From Siphonodentalium dalli (taxonomy: Eukaryota > Mollusca > Scaphopoda > Gadilida > Siphonodentaliidae), in NCBI GenBank assembly GCA_032622095.1, contig CP136066.1, positions 152,915,152 to 152,979,151 of the forward strand: a stretch of 64,000 nt of DNA, read 5' to 3'. The notes under the pieces were generated by a model that ran no database searches, was not told the DNA's origin, and worked only from the letters and a program-made list of their open reading frames with translations. The position numbers and the translations under genes are program-made. Below, piece after piece: positions 10,840 through 22,604 of this stretch. The stretch's first letter is position 1. Each line of letters begins with the position of its first letter.

Positions 10840-11400
10840 ATGTGCCTCTTTATTACCATTCACATCCACAGGCGCCTGGGGAAAATAGCAGATATACCAA
10901 TTTATATACTATGCCAGTGACAAGGTTTGCAAGTCAGATTTTGGAAAAAACACACCATCAATCATATTGCTGTAGATTCTCAAAAGCTTTCATATCAGTC
11001 ACAATATATTTAAGTGTATCTTATTGGCCTTGAAATTTCCTTTCTTTTGATGTATAATTCCATAATATCAAACGAAGGGAAGTCGAGACATCGTACAGAA
11101 AACTTGCAATAATCACTGGAAATTTGGGAGTAAAACGTGTCGTCAATCTCCGTGTGCGCCTAATATCTTCAATAATTCAAATAAAATTATCAACTCAGCC
11201 AAAATATCCCCAGTGTATGTTATAGGACATAAAATGTTCTTTCGTTTGAGAAGAAAGATTTTGAGAATCTATGAGGAATATGATATAGATGGTGCGATTT
11301 TCCAAAAATCAGACTTGTGAACCTTGTCACTGTTTTTGTATATATTGGTATATTTTTGCTGGTATATTCCACACAGGGACCTGTGTTCCGATTCATGTAT
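10840..11400. repeat. Foldback (inverted repeat) element
   Basis: About 120-bp arms at 10885-11005 and 11235-11355 are inverted copies: 'cagtgacaaggttt', 'attttggaaaa' and 'gtagattctcaaaa' recur on the other strand in reverse order. The spacer is about 230 bp. Looks like a MITE without clean ends. Confidence 0.55.
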
Positions 11401-12084
11401 AGTCGTAACATTCTGTAAATAACAACCTTCAAGCATATAACTTTATATTTCTTGACAATCAATTTGCGAGACACTCTTCGACGAAAATTTATGCATTATA
11501 TCGTCTCCAGAAAAACTCAGACATGTTCATGTTAAACGGACATGGCTCATTCGAACCCTAAAATTTATGTATAAGTAATTCGAGAAAATGGGTCTCAAAA
11601 CATGCATATGCAAACTATTCCCGAGCTAATTCGTCGATATAGCGCTAAAAACGCATTTTGTTAGTTATATTTTTGCTTAAATTTGATATCGTTTCTCTGT
11701 TCCGGTTAAACTTTTCTAATCAGCCGATCTTCTGAGTGATGCCGGCAGCGCTCGTGTGTTTTCGGAAATAAGTGCATTCTCTATAATGCCATGTTTGTGA
11801 CGTAATATTTTTCAATTTTCCCCAGCGTCTCTATCATTTTCGGTACGCGATAATGTGTTTCCGTTGGATCTTATTTGTCCATGTGAGAATAATAACCTCT
11901 ATTGACAAGGATGTAACAATAGAACGGTTTTCCAGTTTGATACCCAATGTCAACATGAATTTTAGTCATTTACATTGATCCTTGGAACACATTGATTTTT
12001 CTCAAATATACTCTAATCGCAATTTTGTAGGCAATAATTTTCAGTTGAGTGTGTCGATGAACTGCAGTCAGTTAAATTCCGTAG
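11401..12084. other. Intergenic DNA with one shared 18-bp word
   Basis: No gene seen. 'ttaaacggacatggctca' at about 11534 recurs at about 55590, so part of the stretch is repetitive. Confidence 0.4.
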
Positions 12085-12530
12085 TTCTTTTTAAAGGTAC
12101 TCATTCCGATCAGACGGTCCCCATACCATCAAGATACAACAGCAACAACATTTCTTCAAAATACGCTTTAGTTATCAGAATCGATTTATTACAACAAAAT
12201 AATGCTAATCACTGTCAACTATAGTATCAAATTTCCCAAAACTTGTTGTTTATCAACATTTTGTTCAACAAAATATGGCCGTATAATCACTAAAGTATCA
12301 CAAAAATTTACCGTATTACCACTTGACATTAGAGTTATCCATCTTCATTCGCAATTTAGTCAGAGACCCTCCGTTTGGCCACGTGTTTCTGGGCCACATA
12401 TTATTACACATCTCGAGAAATAACAAACTTCGACAATTGATATCTGTTCACTCTGAGCTTTGGTGGGTGGGGTCCTCGACTCAAGTCTAATATATTTTGT
12501 TAACCCCCGAAGCCAGAGAAACACTAATTT
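12085..12530 (+). repeat. Dispersed repeat; inverted homologue of 7370-7800
   Basis: See 7370-7800; the two copies are about 4.5 kb apart in opposite orientation. The stretch 12531-13260 that follows is AT-rich with nothing recognised. Confidence 0.6.
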
Positions 12531-13264
12531 AGGACCGAAATGAAAATTGGGAAAATATGTTTCTACCTCTAATAAAAAGGAACGATATTGAAAACTGTCA
12601 CTTCCCTGGTGACATACTGGCATCCGTGTGGAGTTTAGAGTCTATATACATAGACACAACCAGTACATATAGGTTACTTGGAGCACTCAAAATTCGTTTA
12701 TTTTATTTCACCATCAGTTTAATTAAAACCACCTGCCTCTGAGTCACAAGACGAAATGTGGGAAAAGGGCAAACATGTAAGACCTCCAGGTCAGGGGTAA
12801 ATGCTGAAAAAAACAAAATATAGTCTCGTCGATAAAAGTTTTGACCTGTTGACCTGGAAAATACTTGGACTAAGTTGGTTTTTATTCCATTTTGAAGAGG
12901 AATAATAATCATATCCTCTATAACATATCCAAAATCTGATAAATCTGCTTAGAGAAAAATGTTCTATTCAAAATGGCATCCATGATGACAATAATTGGTA
13001 TTGAAAAATGCTGATTTTCTGTGATAGGTGGCTTTAGGTGCACAAACTATCGCCAAGTTAGTAATAAAACGAAATATAAACAAACAATGCTTAATCGTAA
13101 ACCATATAATTATGTAGAATGTCTGTTTACACGCCGTTCCCACGACACAACTTTCAAATTATACAGCAGTGCGGAACACAAAGCTCACATCTTCTACTTT
13201 CATATAATATCTAATTTTTCCGTGTGTAAATATATTCAAAACAGTTAATGCATGTATATAATTA

Positions 13265-13550
13265 ACACAGCTCCAATGCCTAATCATTTCTAAACCGATC
13301 GACACAAAAAACTATACAGGTGAGGGACGTGTCATGATAACATGCACATTACATTTGAACACGAACAGATAAAAAATACTTGAGTAATTAAATCGGATAG
13401 CAAGTGTCTATGGACAGGCTGACATATGAACAGACAGATGACGGATGAACTTATGTGCTGACTATAATAGCCCTCTGAAATTTTTTGGGGGATAATAATT
13501 GGTGAATTGAAAATTAAATGGACCTAGATGAGCTAAGAATAACTCAGGTG
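13265..13550 (+). repeat. Mollusc-type 'ccgatcgacac...actatacaggtg' repeat
   Basis: One unit of the repeat that is tandem at 37620-37980. It contains 'aaactatacaggtgaggg' and the 'aaatcggatagcaagtgtct' tail, followed by a degenerate polyG-like run at 13552-13562. Confidence 0.55.
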
Positions 13551-14600
13551 GTGGGGGGGGGGAGATCATGGTGGAGGGGGAACTAGGTAAAACCAGTTTA
13601 TCTCTCCTGCAGTTGGGAAGATGTCGTAGTACACCAGTGCAGAGGGAGTTACTTCACAGCCACATTATGTGCACATATCTACCCAGGTGTGTCCATGCGA
13701 TTTGCTATCTACCAGTATTAAAGCCGAGCACACTCTGCAAGGGAGATAAGTCTAAACAAACACACAAGATAAACAATTTATAATTATTACTATCATACTA
13801 TGCGAATATGGGGTACACCATACTGTCGGTTTGTTCTCACAGGTGTACCTATATAAACACTATGTCAGGCATTTTGAAATCAGAGGCTCTCAGCTGATAG
13901 TTGCAAAACATTTGGGGCTACCTGGTGTGGGGTCCAGTGTACATAATTACATACTGCAACAGGTCACGGTATGTGACAGTTGCTGTATGTGACACAGTAA
14001 CATCATCATGGGAGATCTGCAATGGTGCTTGCTCCAGTGATTGACAGTCGACATTGTGTGTAATTCTGTGAAAGTGCACGATAGATGCAAGTTATGCCTG
14101 TAGTGGTTTCAGAAGTGGCCACCTGGAACCCTCTGGTTGCTGGTTGATAGCAATTGTTGTAACTGTCGGCTAGATTGTCTTTTGATAGTTAAGTTTTTAT
14201 ATGCCCAGTGTAAAAATGTGATGTAATATGTATGTTGTCTGTACGTCCTATGATACTTTAGTTCTACTGATCTAAATAGAATGAAATTTGGTATGCAGGT
14301 CGAAAATGTCAATCAGCTACGCTCCTATGTATCAGATGTTAAAATAGGCATGATTACATCCTAATATGTAGTTGGGTGGGCGTGGTTTCCACATGTGCAT
14401 AATGTTGATATGCATGTTTTCTAGAATTATAACAGGCGGTTTACAAAACAGAAACCGTGTGACATGGCCTATTTTATGTTTCATTGTTTTTGGTAGCTGT
14501 GCAAACACATTTTATCACTGATATTAGTTAATTTATTTATCAATGATAAAAGTAGTATTTTGTTTTTGGCTCAACTTGCAAGTTTAAGCTATTGTCATGG
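13551..14600. other. Intergenic DNA; TATA-like motif, no gene recognised
   Basis: Contains 'gtgtacctatataaac' near 13843 and the word 'caagggagataagtc' near 13740. Neither leads into a recognisable exon. Confidence 0.35.
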
Positions 14601-14639
14601 CTTGGCAACCGTTGGGGTGTGAGCGCATCAGTTAGTCTG

Positions 14640-15265
14640 TGTGTTTGTCAACAATTTCCTTTACCACACCCTACAGGCCACATCTCTCATCCGATCATCA
14701 CCAAAATTCATATGGATGTCTGGGGTGACCTCTAGATGGCAGCCATCAATTTTTTCTGAAATTCGTTAAAATAAATGGTCACCAAAAGCTATCTTGGATT
14801 TCAAATTTAATTCCATTGGCATAAATTTCAGCCTGCATTAAAATTGGAGAGAGAAATGTTTTTAAAATTTACAGGCGTGTTTAGACATGACTATCCTTCG
14901 GGACACCCTGCAGGCCACACCCTCATCCAATCGTCACCAAACTTCATAAGGATCTTCGGGGTGACCTCTAGATGAAAGCCATTCATTTTAACCGAAATTC
15001 ATTGAAATCAATAGATGGGAACCATAAAATCTTTTTGGATTTTTGTTGAAAAATATGGCCACCAGAGGCCATCTGGAATTTTATTGCATTTGGCTAAATC
15101 CTAGAGGCACTGTACATGTCACATCACTTATCCAATCGGCACCATACTTTGTATAGATCTTTGGGGTGACCTCCAGCAGCCATAAAATTTGAACAATTTT
15201 TGATGAAATACATGGCTGCTGGCAGCCATCTTGATTTTGCACTTGATACAACATATTAAAAATCC
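14640..15265 (+). repeat. Divergent tandem repeat, ~230-bp unit, three copies
   Basis: 'caccctacaggccacatc', 'tccgatcatcaccaaa' and 'ggggtgacctctagatg' recur with divergence starting near 14670, 14900 and 15110. The same family occurs at 1-240. Confidence 0.65.
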
Positions 15266-15499
15266 TCTACAAGATCTGTGCGCGATTCTCAACGACTTAC
15301 AGGCCTTTTTTTACTTAAGATTTTTTAATTTATTGGTTTTTGGCTGACAACTCCAACTTATGGAATCTTTCTGAAATGCAATTTGAACCAAGCAAATGAG
15401 CATACTATGCAAATGAGCATATTATGCCACAGTGGCTGTATTCTTGTTTTGGTTTCTTTTTTGAAGATGGAGGTTCAAAATCAACATCCATGTATCAAA

Positions 15500-15690
15500 T
15501 CTTTTATATTGTCTATGCCCTAGTCATCACAAGCTGGAGATACTATATGGATTCTCCCATTCAGTTATAAAGTATACAATGGAAAGGTCTATTATTCATT
15601 TGGTAATTCAGATAATTAAAGCAGATGACAGACAGAACGAGAGGCCGATCACGATCAGCAGATGTTTAACCCATACCTTGGCGATAGCGA
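15500..15690 (+). mobile_element. piggyBac-type MITE, family A (partial)
   Basis: Has 'atggattctcccattcagtt' and 'ggtctattattcattt', then switches at 15635 to a ~45-bp block (gaacgagaggccgatcac...) that also occurs at 24025. Confidence 0.6.
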
Positions 15691-16239
15691 TTGGCTATTT
15701 TCAGCTTGGACGCTAAAATCCATAAGCCACAACTCCGTTTAAAAAGAATGGATCAAACCCAAATTTGAATTCTATCTGTATTTTGGGCTGAGAAACTCCC
15801 ATACCAAACTTACATACATTCAATAAAATGAGATATATCAAATGAAAAGTATTTCTGTTAAAGTATCAGGAATGTTGAGAAGGGTTCATTTTTAACTACA
15901 AAAATCCATACAAGTGAAGGAGGAGAAACCTGGAGATATAATAGAATGATTGCATGAAAAATATACAAAAGCATAAAATTGATGACCAGGGTTAACAATT
16001 TTAACTCTATAAAATTAGGGGACTGTACCAGGTATGTCACTTGAATGTTGCATTGATAGGCTAAACCAGAGAGCTATAAGGGAGTTGATAAACCCTGGGC
16101 CAACACTGTCCACACACAAAGGAAATGCAATAAATAACAGATGGCTATTAAAGTCATTTGATATGTGCAGTACAGTGGGCATCAGATATCATATTATAGG
16201 ACTGTGTAACTTTATAAAAATAGTGCTACTAAATGGGGT

Positions 16240-16345
16240 TCTCTCTGTCTGCTCAAATTATGAGAACATCCCTACAAATGAACAATAGACTATTCCAATT
16301 TATACTTTTAGAACTGAATGTGAGAGTCCATTGATTCATGAATGG
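16240..16345 (-). mobile_element. piggyBac-type MITE, family A (partial)
   Basis: Reverse fragment: 'acatccctacaaatgaacaa', 'gagagtccattgattcatg'. Confidence 0.5.
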
Positions 16346-16479
16346 GTTACACCTTTCACTGGTGTGCTGAACATATGATGGCTAAAAATAACTCTAATTC
16401 CAATAAAACAGATTTATCTCTTGTCTCTCTCTTAGAGCTAAACTACTAGGGTTATATTGTAAGCACAACAATCTCAAAT

Positions 16480-16820
16480 CTGTTCATTCTTAGTGGAAAA
16501 AGGGCCATAACTCTGGTATAAAATATTGGATCTAACCCATATTCAAACTCGATCTGTATTTTGGTTCCGATCAGATAAAAAATGTTTGAGTTATGGCAGA
16601 ATGCGTGAATTCTAAGTCGAAAAAGGGCCATAACACTGTAAAAAAGTCGGATGAAAGCCATTTTGAATTCGATCTGTATTTTGTTCCGATCGGATAGAAA
16701 ATGTTTGAGTTATCACATTATGCATAAAGTGTCTACAGACAGACGGACCAATGACGAGTGGTCAATCCAGACGTCGACACTATGTGTACCATACTATGGT
16801 ATGGGTATACATCAAAACAG
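16480..16820 (+). repeat. 'gggccataactc' tandem repeat with conserved tail
   Basis: Two to three ~130-bp units (aaaaagggccataactctgg ... tcgatctgtattttggttcc). They are followed by a cgg/acag-rich stretch, 'gacgagtggtcaatccag' and a terminal hairpin 'tgtaccatactatggtatgg'. The same organisation occurs at 24500-25030. Confidence 0.7.
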
Positions 16821-16839
16821 ATAATACAGGAGCAGAATG

Positions 16840-16942
16840 ATTCATATTCATTGGAGGGAAAAATTACCTATAGTTGTTTGTCAAACTTTTTATCTGAACA
16901 TTTCCAATGGGAACTACTCGTCAATGAGTAATAGTATAGAAA
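16840..16942 (+). mobile_element. piggyBac-type MITE, family A (3' end)
   Basis: Ends 'ggaactactcgtcaatgagt' ... 'agaaagggttaa', matching the right end of the complete copy at 17991-18229. Confidence 0.6.
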
Positions 16943-17474
16943 GGGTTAAGCCACCAGTTTTCCCCACAGAAAATGAATACACCTCAGCGAAAAGCCACCT
17001 ATGCTGTGTTTTATGAAAGGATAGCCCTGCTGTTGTTAGTATTCAGCAATATTAATTGAGTGTTATGTTCATCAAACTGATGTACATAGTGGTTGTATAG
17101 CAAACTATCAGTTAATTAAAAACAAGTAAATAATAGAAATAAAAAAAAATCTAATTTAAAAAACGAGCGTGCAACTTTATCAAATGCATCGCTATTGGTA
17201 TAATATGTTACAAGGGAGTTCACAAAATCGAATATGTCCTCACTTCTAATGGCCTGAACCGATTCCTAAAATATAGGAAAAGAGTGGAGATTTTGATTCA
17301 TATATATTCGATGCATTGGGTTGAATAAACATTAGATCTATCGACACATGTAGAAGTTTTGACATAAAACAATGCTACTCACTTCCTGTATCATGCTTGA
17401 TATGTTCAGTAATGAGTTAACTTCAACTATGTATACACATGCATGAGTATATTATATCATTATATTGTTGATAA

Positions 17475-17873
17475 AGCCTGCAAATAGTGTGTGTCATTTC
17501 CAGAATGAGGTCCCCAGAGGGTCAATTTAGTGATGCGGGCTAGCATCAGACAAATTCACCCTCTGGGAACCTCATTCTGCTTAGGCCTCAACTGCTATGG
17601 GAGATCTAGGATCAGATTGAATTTCCCCAGCTGAAGTTGATGTTCACCTATTATGTTAGTCACCTTGATTCAGTAAATTAGGGGATATAGATATTGAACA
17701 GAAGGGAAAAATTAACTAAAACAAATGTCAATTTGAGACAATTATATACTTCCCAGAAGATGAGGACGAGGCAAAATGAATTTGGTGATGATAGCCTGCT
17801 GTGCGGTATAGCATTACTAAATTCACCCTCTGGGGACCTCATTCTGCACATGACAGACACACTATTTGCAGGC
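17475..17873. mobile_element. hAT-type MITE, family C
   Basis: Inverted ends 'agcctgcaaatagtgtgt' / 'acacactatttgcaggct'. Each subterminal region carries 'gaatgaggtccccagaggg' and its complement. The target duplication is not clear in this copy. Confidence 0.7.
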
Positions 17874-17990
17874 TAGCAGCATTGGTAAAGGCTGCGAAAG
17901 CTTCAGAGGAAGAGTGACTTGTTATTCTTTATATGTATAATCGGATATTTTTGATGGGAAACATTATAAATCTAAAGCTTTCTTCTGTCT

Positions 17991-18229
17991 TTAACCCGTT
18001 CTATACTAAATGGATTCTTTGTTATAAATGTTTACATTGGAATGATCTATTATTCATTTGGAGCAGTATTAAAAGGTAATAAAAGCAGACAGACCAGAAG
18101 CTAATCAAGGACATGAATATTCATATTCTTTGGTGGGAAATGTTCAGATAATAAGTTCAACAATCAATATATTTGAACATTTCCAATGGGAACTACTCGT
18201 CAATGAGTATTTAGTACAGAAAGGGTTAA
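17991..18229 (+). mobile_element. piggyBac-type MITE, family A, complete reference copy
   Basis: TTAA at both ends (17991-17994, 18226-18229). The inverted ends are CCCGTTCTATACTAAATG and, on the other side, tatttagtacagaaaggg. About 239 bp, non-coding. The right TTAA is shared with the next element (family B), so the two are back to back. Confidence 0.82.
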
Positions 18230-18420
18230 CCTAGCCTTCCTGAAATTTTGCGAAAACCCTGTGCCAATAATGCATTCTCTCATTTTTGCGAGTCTCCCAT
18301 AGGGAGCCTCACATATATAAGAGAATGCATTGGCCTAACAATATTTACCTTGAATTTCTTATGTACTGGCACATGATCTTTAATGCCGCACCAGTGCAGC
18401 TCCCATCATGAAAGTGTTAA
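18226..18420 (-). mobile_element. piggyBac-type MITE, family B, adjacent to family A copy
   Basis: Starts at the same TTAA that ends the family A copy. It contains 'aatgcattctctcatttttg' with its complement 'tatataagagaatgcattgg' and ends cagctcccatcatgaaagtgttaa. Confidence 0.72.
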
Positions 18421-18574
18421 TAACTTGGTGAAAAATGACATGTTGTTTTATCTACATGTATCACACGTCATAAGTAAGGTTAACATTTTATTGATAACTA
18501 ACTTCATATTCACAAAGTAATAGCTAAATTTACAAACATAGCATGACAAATGAGAATAACGTAACATGACATCA

Positions 18575-18665
18575 ATTAACCCTTTTGTATTGTATGAATT
18601 CTCCCATTCAGTTAAGAAAATATACATGGGAATTATCCTTTTTTTCACATGTAGAAATGTTAAGA
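18575..18665 (+). mobile_element. piggyBac-type MITE, family A (5' fragment)
   Basis: 'ttaacccttttgtattg' then 'attctcccattcagtt'; truncated after about 80 bp. Confidence 0.5.
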
Positions 18666-18845
18666 TACTATAATTGGATTAAAGTTGGAGAAACACTCGT
18701 AACATTGTGATTGTTCAGATAATAAACAGCATAAGGCCAAAGTAAGTACTTTCTGATTAGGTTAAAACAGATCCATATGATTATGAGTTCATTGTCCAAA
18801 TGAGGGACAGGGTTGTGAATAAAGTAACAATGACGGTCATAAACC

Positions 18846-19471
18846 ATTTCATGATGGGAACTGAGCTGGTACAATAATAAAGATCCTGTGCCAATGCTTT
18901 CTATTATATATGTGAGTCTCCCATATAAGAGAATGCAATGGTTTACAATGTCAAGGTAAATACTGTTCGGCCAATGTATTCTCTTACCATATGTAAGGCT
19001 CCTATGGGAGACTCACATCTATGAGGGAATGCATTGGTACAGGATTTTTGCAAAATTTCTGGAAGTTCCATAGGGCTGCAACAATACACTTGGTCATGAT
19101 ACAATACGAATCACAATACATGATCAATGATACGATACATATCACGATACACTAAGTTAGTGTTTCCAATGAATAGTGCCTGTATTATCAGAAACAACAA
19201 GTTTTTAACTGGAGGTAGAGTTCATTTTAAACTAAAATGCAGTTTAATTGTTGGCTAAATAAGTCAAATATACATAGTATACATACATGTAAACTTGAGA
19301 GATAATTGAAGGTTTTGCTTTTTTACACTGGCCCATCTTCAGACATTACTTGATTTCCTTTATTGCGATACACATGACACGATACGATACTCATATCATT
19401 TGAAAGTGTATCGCGATACGTTGAATTCGTGATGAATGTATGCAGCCCTAAAGTTCCAGTCATCTAAGGGT
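18846..19471 (+). mobile_element. piggyBac-type MITE, family B, split by a hAT insertion
   Basis: The left part is 18846-19070 and the right part 19459-19471 (gtcatctaagggtt). The normal family B end 'ggaagctccagtcatgaaag' is interrupted exactly at 'aagttcca' by the element at 19071-19450. The nesting dates family B as older than this hAT family. Confidence 0.78.
19071..19450. mobile_element. Non-autonomous hAT element (TAGGGCTGCA ends), nested
   Basis: Inverted ends TAGGGCTGCA / TGCAGCCCTA, 380 bp, with a perfect 8-bp target duplication AAGTTCCA (19063-19070 and 19451-19458). The subterminal DNA is rich in 'gatacgatac' words, and the interior is AT-rich and non-coding. Confidence 0.9.
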
Positions 19472-19592
19472 TACAGCAGAGCTTTCGGCCCAAGGCATTC
19501 TTCAGTGCTTTTAAGTTTACACTATTCGGTTACAACATACAAGTAACTGAATAATGTTCACTTCATTTACCGATGTGCCCCGAAAGATCTGC

Positions 19593-19716
19593 TTAACCCT
19601 TTCTATAATGGTCTATTATTCAACTGGAAATTGGAGTTCATTTGTTGAACTTATTATCTAAACATTTCCTAAGGGATAACTATTCGTCAATGAGTATTTA
19701 GCATAGAATGGGTTAA
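19593..19716 (+). mobile_element. piggyBac-type MITE, family A, internally deleted
   Basis: TTAACCCTTTCTATA on the left and 'gcatagaatgggttaa' on the right; only 124 bp, so most of the interior is missing. Confidence 0.65.
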
Positions 19717-19849
19717 ATAAGATAAATACACAAGGGCAGACATCAATGTTGGGTGTGGGTGCAAACGGCATTGCGATAAAGTTTCCTGATGTGATTACAC
19801 AGTATTGGCATAATAGTGCTGATATCCATACATATATATTTACCGGTAC

Positions 19850-20241
19850 ATACTAAGTGTGATTATCACCAAATCCAGCATTCCGATTGGTCGGCGCCCA
19901 CGTGACTTGTTGCAGTTATTTCTCGGTGAACGCGCAACAGCTCATAACTGCAACCCCATAATTACATCGATACGTCATCGATACCGGAAAGAAAAACGCG
20001 TAATGTTTTGGGCGCATTTGGACTCGCACAGGATTGACTTAAATTAAATCATCAGGTTTCAATATAAAGAAATTGTTCCTGTTAACTTTTGCCAAGGGTG
20101 CTATGGGATATTTTGGGCTGGTTTTGTCACGATACACTTTTCGATTTAAATACATTTACAAAAGTGGCTTTTTCGCTAAATGTATATAAATATAAGGATT
20201 AACTGTCATGTGGACTGTTTTTATGGAGATGTAACCGTGAG
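19850..20241 (+). promoter_or_regulatory. Possible promoter and first exon of an unknown transcript
   Basis: An island of CpG-containing sequence in AT-rich DNA, with an ATTGG box (19886-19890), an E-box CACGTG (19899-19904) and several CG dinucleotides up to 20000. A strong splice donor GTGAG|gtaagt lies at 20241/20242. No downstream exon was found, so it could belong to a mobile element. Confidence 0.25.
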
Positions 20242-20440
20242 GTAAGTGGTCATAACTTGTATGTAAAACCCTTCGGTTAATCCTTATATAGGTTGCATTA
20301 TATATGCAATCAACTTAATTTTTCGATGGATCTATATAGAAGTCTCAGTTGAAGAACAATTAGAATTAAATTTTGTTTGTTGTTCATCCACTTAGACTTC
20401 GAAATGCTCATCCATCAAAAAACAATGTTGATTACTTATA
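20190..20440. repeat. Old foldback related to the 45.7 kb hairpin
   Basis: 'tgcaatcaacttaatttttc' is mirrored by 'caatgttgattacttataac' about 120 bp later, with 'gatggatct..atagaagt' and 'acttcgaaatgctcatcc' between. The same outer words bound the perfect hairpin at 45698-45827. A small inner pair 'ataaggattaac'/'gttaatccttat' lies at 20199-20287. Confidence 0.5.
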
Positions 20441-20527
20441 ACTACAATAGAAATTTAATTGCAACAATCTAGTGTTAATCCATTTCAGAAAATAAATAGA
20501 CAGAACAGGATTTTCTGTTGGACAATC

Positions 20528-20963
20528 TCTGAATCCGGTTGATGGGCAGAAAATAAAATTGTCCAAATTGACAATGACCGATCGAACTTTCAGAAAATAA
20601 ATAAACACTTTAACTCTCTGCGATAAACTACACATGATCAAGAAAATATTTATTGTTTGTCAACTATTTATACATAAAAAGTATTGTATGAACATCTAAA
20701 TAATTATCAACACACCCGAGGTGAGCAAAATCCCAAAAGCAATGGTCTGAATCCGGTTGATGGGCAGAAAATAAAATTGTCCAAATTGACAATGACCGAT
20801 CGAACTTTCAGAAAATAAATAAACACTTAAACTCTCTGCGATAAACTACACATGATCAAGAAAATATTTATTGTTTGTCAACTATTTATACATAAAAAGT
20901 ATTGTATGAACATCTAAATAATTATCAACACACCCGAGGTGAGCAAAATCCCAAAAGCAATGG
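20528..20963 (+). repeat. Tandem duplication, 2 x 218 bp
   Basis: Copy 1 is 20528-20745 and copy 2 is 20746-20963. I see one difference (actttaactc versus acttaaactc). Either very recent or an assembly duplication. Confidence 0.92.
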
Positions 20964-21816
20964 TCACAAACGCCCTCGTCACATTGAATGTTTTCTTGGC
21001 CAATGACATGTCATTATCATTGGTATGAAGCAGAATTTCTTTTAATTAATTGGGCAAATAACAAATGCTGCACGAATTTTGAGCATGCAGGCGAGCACTA
21101 CAAAACATAAACCCAGTCGTTAAGTAATGACAGAACTATAGCAAAGTAATCGTAAGGAACAGAAATACGCAATATACTCATCAAATACTTTGTCAAATGA
21201 TTCTGACTTCAGGTGTTTCCAGTTGCGTGTCATCCATGGTGTCATGTGGGGTGATGGTTAGAAACGCCCATTTTCTTAAAGTATCAGGTCACTCGTACAC
21301 TACAACATCTATACAGTGATAGATCAGGTCACACTCTACCCTCTCGACCAATCAAAGGCACGGATTTCAACAGCACTCTTAATTCAGATTGTTTGGCTTC
21401 GGCAACCCTTTGCCGCAGCCCAATTTGATTCAGAAAATGTCTTCGGCATTTCTGATTGCCATAGCCAATTATGAGGGCTCTTCATGTTGTAGTTCCGTTT
21501 TCAATCAATCAAAGATGGAGGCTTAGTCTGCGAAGCGAAGGAATTATTGACTTGTATTTTGAGAATAAAGATTTAGTTGTTGGGATTTGACAGGCTTGGC
21601 ATTATTGTAGAGTTATTTATAACAGATAGACTGATTTGCAATATTGCATTTATTTCAATATCGCACTTAACAGCTACAATCGGAAACTGCGTTGTAATGC
21701 AACCAATGTGGGTAAACAGTTAAACAGGTCCAACACAATGGACCAATGCAGCAAAGTTATCTGAATGCTGCTTTGTAGCATGCAATCACATCAGGAGATG
21801 AACATTATTACTGAAT
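20964..21816. other. Intergenic DNA, no gene recognised
   Basis: Contains scattered words shared with 46490-46620 (ttttcttaaagtatca, attgacca/gaccaatca), suggesting a decayed copy of the same element. Confidence 0.35.
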
Positions 21817-21966
21817 CCTTTTTTACTTAAAATGCATTGACAAGTAGTTCCCTTAGGAACTATTCAGATACTATGTTCAACAAATGGAAATACAATGAAC
21901 AGTAGACCATTGAAATGTATACTTTTATAACTGATGGGAGAATCCATTCAGGAAGGAAGGGGTTAA
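21817..21966 (-). mobile_element. piggyBac-type MITE, family A
   Basis: Reverse copy (agtagttccc ... tttataactgatgggagaatc ... aaggggttaa); shares its terminal TTAA (21963-21966) with the next copy. Confidence 0.65.
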
Positions 21967-22238
21967 CCCTTTTTATACTAAATGGATGCTCCCACTCAAT
22001 TATAAAGGAATACATTGGAGTGGTCTATTCTGGAGGGGTTTTCAGGAAAATAACCAGATGACAGATAACAAAAGTACAGAAGGGGTCCTATTTAATGAGG
22101 GAAATGTTCAGGTAATAAGTTCATCAAACGATCTATGGTCACAAGGAGGGATATGGGCGTTTGTTTAACTTATTATCTGAACATTTCCTATGGGTTAATT
22201 ACTCATCATTGAGTATTTAGTTTGTAAAGAATGGGTAA
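21963..22238 (+). mobile_element. piggyBac-type MITE, family A, next to RADX 3' end
   Basis: TTAACCCTTTTTATACTAAA at the left; tgagtatttagtttgtaaag and aatgggtaa at the right. It lies just beyond the RADX poly(A) signal. Confidence 0.7.
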
Positions 22239-22255
22239 ACATTTGTCATCTAAAT

Positions 22256-22261
22256 TTTAAT
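22256..22261 (-). promoter_or_regulatory. RADX: RADX poly(A) signal ATTAAA
   Basis: Minus-strand ATTAAA about 50 bp after the RADX stop codon (22312-22314). Confidence 0.5.
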
Positions 22262-22311
22262 AACCGTAGACACAGTAGCCATGATAATTCATAAACAAAT
22301 CCAATTAAATG

Positions 22312-22604
22312 TTACGACAATGGATAGGCTCTGTTTACAATTCCACAAACGACATCACGATGGTATCTATACACATCGAGCACAACTACGAATCGTCTAT
22401 CTCTCAGCGTGTCAGTCGTATCGAGTATTCCGTTGATTCTGTTGTCTGAGAGTGTATGTATTCCACTAATCAGATCGTCATATTTACCACAGAGAATGTC
22501 ACTGAAGCTTGTATTGGCTGAGGTTTTATGAGTATGTGGCAGGAACGTGTTAATCAGGACTGGGTTATTCAGGCCTATCCAGACGACTGACCAGAACTCT
22601 GATT
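22312..22604 (-). CDS. RADX: RADX-like, last exon (13 of those seen)
   Basis: The acceptor is ttttttttacag| at 22605. Two bases complete a Glu codon, then 96 codons and TAA at 22312-22314. The peptide opens SEFWSVVWIGLNNPVLINTF and ends NRAYPLS. It forms the C-terminal domain; no transmembrane or signal sequence. The phase matches the exon at 29788-29989, across an intron of 7.2 kb. Confidence 0.82.
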
